Positions 59,056-64,000 of a DNA stretch of 64,000 nucleotides are shown piece after piece (position 1 is the first letter of the stretch; each line of letters begins with the position of its first letter). The translations under genes were made by a program, and so were the position numbers. The notes under the pieces were generated by a model. It did no database searches. It worked only from the letters and a program-made list of their open reading frames with translations, and had not been told where the DNA came from. The stretch is from Talpa occidentalis (Eukaryota > Chordata > Mammalia > Eulipotyphla > Talpidae), in assembly GCF_014898055.3 (NCBI RefSeq), contig NW_023601212.1, positions 39,110,329 to 39,174,328 on the forward strand. The letters are read 5' to 3'.

Positions 59056-59109
59056 ACACACACACACACACACACACGCACGCACGCACACACACACACA
59101 CACACACAC
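59056..59109 (+). repeat. (CA)n microsatellite
   Basis: About 27 dinucleotides with three CG interruptions (GCACGCACGCA) in the middle. Confidence 0.97.
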
Positions 59110-59985
59110 CCATAGCCTGCTTGAATTTTAAGGTGAAACCACAGACGCAGTAAGCAAATGAAACAAGAATGGTTTGCCTTTTCATATTATTCCTAAATGT
59201 TACAGCTAAAGCAATAGGATAGGAAAAGACAATAATGACATTCAAGTACCAAGAGACATTAAATATTTGCAGGTTCTGCTATCACCATCCAAGTAGAAGG
59301 AGCTTGGGGAGCTGACTAGTACACATACAAAATACAGTGGGACTGTGTGGCACATACCTAGTCAAGAAACAGGATAGGTGAACAAGAAAAGAGATCTGGG
59401 GCTAGACAAAGAAGGGACCTTCTGGAAACACTCCCTGTTGACCTTGATTGTCCTCTCAATTGGCTCAGGGGTCATCTGAGATGAGTGGTGTTTTCATGGC
59501 AAGCAGTTGTCTCTGAGTCTCATGACCCAAGCTGGAGAACCCTGTGGCCAGGGCCACGTAGGACCTGGTGGCAAGGTTGGGATAATGAAAATGGAAAGAA
59601 GCTTTAAGTTTTTAGCTGCCTAACAGCCTGGCACTGCAGTTATTCTGGAGTCACCTCCGGAATTCCTCCCAGCTACCTCCCAGCTTCTCTTACCCCCTCT
59701 TGGAAACTGCAGGATTCACTGACTTGTGGAAGCAGCTGCACTCTCAGGAGTGGCTGAGACCAGGGCCTAGAAGCTTTGATTTAACTCAGTGTTTTCTTGT
59801 TTTATGAGCTTGAGCTATTTCCCTTGGGCAGTGTTTATGTGAAGGGGCTTCTCTCTGCCTCTGCTGGTCGCTTGACCCCCCCTGCCCCTGTGGAAGAGAT
59901 GCCCTCACCTGGGCCATAAGGGCCTTTTGATCCTTGTCCCTCTCAGCATCTTGCCGCATGAACCCTCTCTGTGCTCTGGTTTCAG

Positions 59986-60037
59986 TGCCCAGCAGAGGAA
60001 CACGCAGCTGAACAAGAAGAGAGCCATCCCCAACCAG
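59986..60037 (+). CDS. DNM2: DNM2 exon 13 (stalk to PH linker)
   Basis: A 52-nt exon. T completes Asn498, then AQQRNTQLNKKRAIPNQ to Gln515. KKRAIPNQ is DNM2-specific (DNM1: KKKTSGNQ). Ser503 of human DNM2 appears as Asn. The exon ends on a complete codon (CAG|gtagcc), which allows the 12-nt GEIL microexon to be included or skipped without a frame change. The acceptor is gctctggtttcag. Confidence 0.96.
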
Positions 60038-60972
60038 GTAGCCACCCTTCCACAGCCTACACCTCCACTCTGGCGGCGGGAGGGCATTAAGGGACAACCA
60101 GTGCTGGCGCCCGGTGCAGGGCACACCCTCCCGGAAGCTGGCACCTTAACCCCAGACCCCTCCACCCCCAACCTCTCGAGTCTACTAAGGTTTTGATGTT
60201 TCAGGAAAATGAGGTGAGAGCTGAAGCTCTAGCAGGGCCTAGGGAGCAAATTTCATAAACCCAGGACATCCTGTTGACACCCAAGGTCACAGAACTTGAC
60301 CCTCGAGAGAAGGGCAGCCCAGTCACCTATGGTGTCTATAGCCAAATTGAGGTGTCAGTCCCAGCCCCAGGGACTTGGAACCTGTGTGAGAGGACTGGAT
60401 AGGGGGCTGTGTTGTGATAACTGTGTTCTGGGGCACTTGGCTCTGTGCTGAGCCCCACATCTGGAGAAACCCGGAGCCTTAGAAAGGGATGTCCCTTTTG
60501 ATGTGCCCCAGCCAGAAGCTGAATGAAATATGAACGTATTTATATTTGCCAGTATTAGGTGCCTTTTTTTATTTTAAGAAAACTCTTCATTCCTGCAGAG
60601 ATTCTATCAGTTTCCCCCACTTCTCCACATGGGGGGGAGGGGTAGCTCTGCTGTTTACCTGCACGACTATAGAGCCCTCTTGAAAAAGAAGGATGTAACC
60701 GCTGCATGATTTTTATTTTGCGCTTGCCATAGGTAATACGTATGTTGTTGCTTTTTTGTTTCAGGAGATGATAATGAATTAAATATTAACACCATGAATA
60801 TAATTAATAGCATGTAATTTTTTTTCTTTTGCTGTTTTTCCTCCTGCTCTTCTCTTCTTCCATTTTTGTGCTTTTCCTGCTTTTTTCTCTGTTCCCTCAT
60901 GTCCCTTTCGTCTCTTTTCCTCCACCTGCTCCTCTGTGATTTACCCACCACCCTAACTTTGCATTTTCAAAG
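60038..60972 (+). other. DNM2: DNM2 intron 13 (before the microexon)
   Basis: A 935-nt intron with no repeat I can assign. Its final part contains a 116-nt T/C-rich tract (60817-60932) that stops 40 nt short of the microexon; the immediate acceptor (ctttgcattttcaaag) is weak. Confidence 0.85.
60817..60932 (+). promoter_or_regulatory. DNM2: Polypyrimidine tract upstream of the GEIL microexon
   Basis: About 116 nt are overwhelmingly T and C with repeated TTCTTTT, TCTTC and CTGCTTTT-type motifs, typical of PTB-like binding sites at regulated exons. Its position 40-155 nt before a 12-nt exon suggests it controls microexon inclusion; that role is inferred. Confidence 0.55.
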
Positions 60973-60984
60973 GGGGAGATCTTG
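60973..60984 (+). CDS. DNM2: DNM2 12-nt microexon encoding GEIL
   Basis: GGGGAGATCTTG lies between AG (60971-60972) and a perfect donor gtaagt (60985). It encodes Gly-Glu-Ile-Leu, residues 516-519 of DNM2, the segment present in some isoforms and missing in others. Exon 13 ends and this exon begins in phase 0. In the full protein it abuts VIRRGW at the start of the PH domain, whose exon is not in this window. The exon is too short to find by ORF length; identification rests on the exact four-residue insert, the splice signals and its place after exon 13. Confidence 0.92.
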
Positions 60985-63900
60985 GTAAGTACCCATTTAG
61001 TGTGGTAGTGAACTTTAGCGACCCTAGTAGTAATGGAGACCCTGCCGCCCTGTAACATTCCCTTCCTCCCCAAAATAACATGACTAACAATCAAGCTAAC
61101 CTACAAACCCTGTGCCGCGATGCAGGTCTTAGTGTTGTCCTGGGCATCAGCCATAAGCCAACTCACATAGGCACTAACCTGACCTCTGCCTTGTTGGAGA
61201 ACCCCCTTCAGCCCATTTCTGACAGGTTGACCTGGTTTCCTCTAAGTCGGGATGGCAAATACTTGGCTGACACTCCATGCCCCTCTCTCTTCACGTTCCT
61301 GGCCAGGGAAGATTTTGGTCAAACCTTACTGGAACTTGTTCTTGCTACTGCCACTCCCCTTTCCATCACAATACAGAAATATCCCTCTCTTGCACTCATG
61401 GCTGACTTGACTAATTGATCCAGTACTTTTTCCCTTGTGCTTATCTCCTGTTAATGTGCCTGTGTCAGACATCACTAACAAAGCCTGGTGTTCTTTCCTA
61501 AGCATGTCACCCACTCCCTTTTCTGTGGCAAATGTGACTTCCGCCCAAGGTGTTTTTCCCCCCTACCTATGCCTGTGACAGAATGACTGACCTGGGAACT
61601 CTCTCCTGGATGCTGCCTCTCTCCTGCCTCTAAGGCAGATAGGATGATTGATTAGACCACACTGTTCCACTTGCATCCTTCCATCTCCTTTGCCTGTGGC
61701 AGCCATCATTAATTGATCTAGCATTCTTTACCCATTGCACCCAGAATTCTCCAGGCAGCTCCTAACTGTGGGTTAGTGTGAGCCCCTCCCCCAGATGAAT
61801 GGTATTTGCCTTCCCTGTTGTAGGTGACACCTCCTTTCTGTGTATGGCTTGGCCTAGCCCAGCAATGCAGGAGCTGCTCACACCCTGGGAGTTGAGCTCT
61901 TTTCAGGGTGGTCACCTCCGGGCAGCTGGCCTGACCCCTTGGAGAGTGCTCCAGCACAGAGGCCTCCTTCTCTGGGATATTCTCCTATTCCCAGCCACTG
62001 GGGTGCTGTGTGGACCCCTGCTGACCTTTGGCAGAGATCTTTCCAGTAGCTGAGCTGTGATTCTGTTTCAGAACCTCACTATGCCCAGGGTCTAGAGGCT
62101 GAAGAAATGGCCAGTCTTGGAGGGGGAGGATAGAAGGAGTGATTGTCCTTGGACCCTTGGTGGCTGCTTTCCCCATGCATCACCCCAAGCAACCCCAGGG
62201 GCCTGCTTCACCTAGCACCCCAAGGGGTTTAGTCATTCTTCTTCTCCTGGGAAATTCCACCCCTGCCACAAAGTCTATCTCTTGGGTCTCCCAGCCCTAG
62301 TTTCCATCCCTGTCTGGGCAACTCAGACCAGCCTCTCACCTGGAGAAAACTGGACCATCTTGCCAGCAGGCCCAGCTGTGCTGCTGCTTGCCTCCTGCCC
62401 ATGCCACCCTGGTGGCCCTGTCTCCAGCCCCAGAGTGCCTGCATGCCTGTCGCTGTAACACCCTGAAAGCATGGGAGACTTGCGTGCCTCTTCCGTCCTT
62501 GCACCCCCACCCAGCTCCTCCTCCTCCTAAGCACAATCACTATGGCATGTGCCCCCTTGGGCACAAATCAGGTTTTTAAATATGGGAACTTAGCCACTTC
62601 TTTTTCTCTAGACTTAGCCCCCTTGCCACCCACTTCTCCCTTCCCTCCTGGGGGTGGCACTTCCTCTCTCGCCCCACTTGGGTAGCTCTCTGGATAGCTT
62701 GAAAAGGGGACTTTGGGGCTTCTCCAGGCCTTATCAGCCGCCTCCTGCTCTGAGGCTCAGATATGCCATTCTTGGCCTGGCCTCAAGCAGTGCTCCCACC
62801 ATGGCCACACACCCCACAGCACTGCCTGGGCCCTGCCGCTCTGGCTGCTAACCAAGGGTGCAGACAGGCCATACGGGCACATCAGCCTCCTTGAAATCCA
62901 GGTTGGTCCGGAGAGTGCTGCAGCCTCTCTGAGGATTTCTACCTAGGGGGGACTGATCCCTATCCCTTACTCTCCCTTCCTGGCAGTCAATTAATGACTC
63001 AACTGAGATTTAGCAGCAGTTCCTGGGGAGAAGCAGACAGCTCTGGGGCTGGACAGCAGACAGCCTGGTTGCCAGAATAGGGATTCCTTCCTAGGTCCTA
63101 TGCTATGTGGCAGTGCCCCCAGTGTGACCGTTATCCTGGTTTACCCAGGCCTGAGGGCAATCCCAGATTGAGCACAAATCCAGGATGTTCTGGGTCAACC
63201 ACTCGAGTCAGTCATCCTGCTGCCAAGGAGGATGCCATGACCTCTTTGGGGCTAAGAGTGACCCCTCACCCACCAGGCAGCCATGGGTGGGCAGGTGCCA
63301 GAAGTCCCTACATACCCCCTGAGGACTGCATGACTCCCAAGTGTTGCCTTATGCTAGGGAGAGAGAAGGCTGTGCCCTTGACTTTATCAAGGTTTTCCAG
63401 GTAGCATCTCTTACTGTCCCCATTCTGGGCAGAGACTTCTACATGGCACAGGAGTCCCTGGGTGCTTATGGCCACCTCATGTTCATAACCTTTGAGGCTT
63501 AGATCCCAAAACCAGCTACTGGGGTGACCCTATTAGGATTTGAAAACTGAGGGCAGATCAGGGCAAGCTCAGATATAGTCTGTAGACCCCAGAGTCATTC
63601 CTGCAGCCCCAACTCCAGTGCTCCTGCCCTACCCCACTCTGGGGGTGCTCAACATCAGCCCTTCCCAGATGTCTGTGGCCACGCACAGCACACCCTCTGC
63701 AGCTTGGCCCAGTCTGTCACTGCCCTGGCCCCAGGTGGCCCTGCCTGTGCTTCCATGTGCTTCCCACTGCCCCAGGGTTCTCAATCCAGACTGGTAGGGG
63801 CTCTGGCCTACTCTTGCCACCATGGCCCAGGGAACATGGGAACATGGCTCCCCCAGGCTGCCTGCATTTAGCTGTCAGGTGAGTTCCCCGCATAGACTTG

Positions 63901-64000
63901 GGTTCTGCCTTCCACTCATGGCAGCTATGGCCAGACAGCTCCCATTCCTGGGGTCCCCCAGCCTAGAGCCCTGTGGTGTCAGTCAAAGAAAAGTGGGGCC
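60985..64000 (+). other. DNM2: DNM2 intron after the microexon, 5' part
   Basis: No following exon (VIRRGWLTI...) is found up to the end of the window. A degenerate minisatellite occupies about 61392-61745. The rest is GC-moderate unique sequence with no SINE. ORFs such as 62229-62564 (minus) have no recognisable product. Confidence 0.8.
61392..61745 (+). repeat. Degenerate minisatellite, ~50-65 bp units
   Basis: Units begin with variants of TGCCTGTGNCAG at 61457, 61570, 61625 and 61691, with weaker starts at 61392 and 61521. Units a and f share CTAATTGATCCAGTACTTTT-type and CCCTTGTGC-type blocks (61411 and 61708). Confidence 0.55.

Noticed and set aside
59056..59109. CA repeat as a CRISPR-like or regulatory array
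   Set aside because: Plain dinucleotide microsatellite with no spacers.
60985..64000. mir-199a-1, known in a later DNM2 intron in antisense
   Set aside because: I searched by eye for its mature sequence on the minus strand and did not find it; it should lie further downstream.

Overview
This is a piece of a placental-mammal nuclear genome. The coding content is short exons with GT-AG (once GC-AG) splice sites, in introns packed with L1, L2, MIR and MaLR remnants and about 36 copies of one tRNA-derived SINE. I can place the animal only as a probable laurasiatherian. The SINE has A/B boxes and an AATAAA...TCTTT...A(n) tail, the T+ SINE layout known from carnivore-type elements. Its sequence does not match the dog, pig, camel, horse, whale, horseshoe-bat, hedgehog or shrew SINEs as I remember them, so the host is left open.

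The only gene I can support is DNM2 (dynamin-2), on the + strand and running off both ends. The window starts in intron 1 and ends in the intron after the 12-nt GEIL microexon. Fourteen coding exons are present: 2, 3, 4, 5, 6, 7, 8, 9, 10a, 10b, 11, 12, 13 and the microexon. They encode about residues 54-519 in human numbering: switch I, DxxG and TKLD of the GTPase domain, the bundle-signalling link, the stalk/middle domain, and the edge of the PH domain. Exon 1 with the P-loop lies upstream; the PH domain proper, GED and proline-rich tail lie downstream. Lengths and phases all agree with DNM2 and every reading frame is intact, so this looks like a functional gene. DNM1 and DNM3 are excluded by paralog-specific residues.

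Layout: 1-21460 is intron 1, with a 412-bp solo LTR at 1792, L1/L2 debris and many SINEs up to 16.6 kb. Exon 2 is at 21.5 kb. Intron 2 is long and has only one SINE. Exons 3-9 lie at 30.7-51.8 kb with SINE-rich introns and a second, 950-bp LTR of the same family at 38.4-39.4 kb. The 51.7-61.0 kb part is the alternative-splicing district: exon 9 with a GC donor, the mutually exclusive 139-nt exons 10a/10b, exons 11-13, then the microexon. That stretch is almost free of SINEs.

Outside the gene model the most interesting structures are retroposition scars: a U2 snRNA fragment retroposed without a tail and then split by a SINE, a poly(A)-only insertion with target-site duplications, a SINE with an inverted 5' part, SINE copies carrying 5' or 3' extra sequence, a three-deep SINE nest, and a degenerate ~50-65 bp minisatellite just after the microexon. 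I see no microbial or defence-type system here.
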